Shown: piece by piece, positions 63,431 through 64,000 of the stretch
How positions within the stretch are numbered: the first letter of the stretch is position 1
How the letters are laid out: the number at the start of each line of letters is the position of its first letter
From: Lichenicoccus roseus
GTDB taxonomy: Bacteria; Pseudomonadota; Alphaproteobacteria; Acetobacterales; Acetobacteraceae
NCBI RefSeq assembly: GCF_005844085.1
Contig: NZ_VCDI01000010.1
Location: 1 to 64,000, forward strand
Direction of reading: 5' to 3'
Length of the DNA stretch: 64,000 nt
Notes under the pieces: generated by a model
Seen by the model: only the letters and a program-made list of their open reading frames with translations
Database searches by the model: none
Told to the model about the DNA's origin: nothing
Program-made: the position numbers and the translations under genes

Positions 63431-64000
63431 ATGTCAGCCAGGCTCGGCAGCCTGTCGTCGACGGTTGCGGTTGCGGCTGCATCTGCCCTACTGGCGGCCA
63501 TGCTGGCCACCGCCGGGCCGGCGAAGGCCGACAGCATCACGGTCAACTCCGACCAGTCCGACCCGCAACCGAAGGCCGCGATCCAGGAGGCGGTGCATCG
63601 CTTCGAGGCCGCGAACCCCGGCACCCAGGTGACGCTGAACACCTACGACCACGAGAGCTACAAGCAGTCGATCCGCAACTGGCTGACCTCCGAGCCGCCG
63701 GACGTGGTGCTCTGGTATACCGGCACCCGGCTGCGCCAGTTCGTGCAGCCCGGACTGCTCGCCGATGTCAGCGCGATCTGGACGGCGCCAATGAAGCAGG
63801 CGTTCGGCACCACCGCGGTCGACCTGGTCACCGATGGCGGCAAGCAATACGCGGTGCCGTATACCCAGTACCAGTGGGGCCTCTACCTCCGCAGCGACAT
63901 CCTGCGGAAGGCCGGGGTCGGCCCGGTCAAGACCTTCGACGACCTGCTCGGCGCCTGCGACAAGCTGAACGCGGCAGGCGTGGCGCCGATCGCGCTGGGT
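63431..64000 (+). CDS. carbohydrate ABC transporter substrate-binding protein (partial)
   Basis: At least 190 residues are visible before the window edge cuts the gene. It has a signal peptide (STVAVAAASALLAAMLATAG, then AKA). The mature part matches sugar-binding SBP_bac-type proteins: VNSDQSDPQPKAAIQEAVHRFEAANPGTQV (in part), SEPPDVVLWYTGTRLRQFV, and VPYTQYQWGLYLRSDILRKAG. ATG at 63431 is preferred to the ATG at 63425 because the GAGGA site is at a better distance. It is divergent from an AraC gene. The permease and ATPase genes are expected beyond the window. Confidence 0.88.
   Translation, partial: MSARLGSLSSTVAVAAASALLAAMLATAGPAKADSITVNSDQSDPQPKAAIQEAVHRFEAANPGTQVTLNTYDHESYKQSIRNWLTSEPPDVVLWYTGTRLRQFVQPGLLADVSAIWTAPMKQAFGTTAVDLVTDGGKQYAVPYTQYQWGLYLRSDILRKAGVGPVKTFDDLLGACDKLNAAGVAPIALG

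Overview
The window is GC-rich, gene-dense DNA that looks like the chromosome of an alphaproteobacterium. The most likely home is the Rhodospirillales, in or near the Acetobacteraceae. The reasons are the conserved blocks proA-nadD-rsfS-rlmH, prs-rplY-pth-ychF and lgt-midA-pgeF, a ubiK-ybjN-proC block followed by a TetR/COQ9-like gene, and a phosphoketolase-based sugar pathway. The genus is inferred from gene content only; there is no rRNA in the window. I find about 60 protein genes and one tRNA (Gln, anticodon TTG). I found no insertion sequence, prophage or CRISPR array.

Layout. 0.1-4.2 kb: a sugar-nucleotide epimerase, Dps, a DUF192 protein, a histone-deacetylase-like amidohydrolase and a metallo-beta-lactamase-fold hydrolase. 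4.3-6.7 kb: a tightly coupled maturation cassette for molybdenum hydroxylases (coxG-like, xdhC split over two genes, mocA-like) without the hydroxylase itself. 6.8-8.1 kb: RidA and a secreted CHAP-domain protein. 8.1-13.4 kb, minus strand: rlmH, rsfS, nadD, proA, then a translationally coupled acyl-carrier-protein/FkbH pair where many relatives carry proB and obg. 13.5-17.7 kb: a K+ channel and a periplasmic beta-propeller diguanylate cyclase. 17.9-26.6 kb, minus strand: ychF, pth, rplY, a histidine phosphatase, prs, a lipoprotein, pgeF, midA, lgt and hldD. 26.7-29.6 kb: ubiK, ybjN, proC, a TetR/COQ9-like gene, tRNA-Gln, then HU.

30.2-39.8 kb is a surface-polysaccharide island: an RgpF-like protein, a tandem glycosyltransferase, a calcium-binding-repeat protein, a 1136-residue methyltransferase/coiled-coil/double-glycosyltransferase fusion and an epimerase, bordered by AT-rich intergenic DNA. 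40.3-44.3 kb: an MFS transporter, an unknown small protein, a secreted alpha/beta hydrolase and an SDR. 44.4-49.7 kb: phosphoketolase, glucan phosphorylase and acetate kinase as one operon, which can take glycogen-derived sugar phosphate to acetyl phosphate and then acetate with ATP. 50.0-55.7 kb: a GH5 glycosidase, an alpha-helical protein of unknown function, WecB, a flavoprotein and WecG, probably a second glycan locus. 55.7-61.3 kb: the urea/short-chain-amide ABC transporter urtABCDE behind a strong sigma-54 (-24/-12) promoter match, which implies nitrogen control. 61.4-64.0 kb: a cupin/JmjC-like oxygenase, an AraC regulator and, divergently, a sugar ABC-transporter binding protein cut by the window edge.

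No single gene set is clearly an undescribed system. The best candidates for novelty are the polysaccharide island with its calcium-binding protein, the FkbH-ACP pair and the GH5-WecB-flavoprotein-WecG locus. Several unusual translation starts (CTG, TTG and a possible ATC) are also worth testing.
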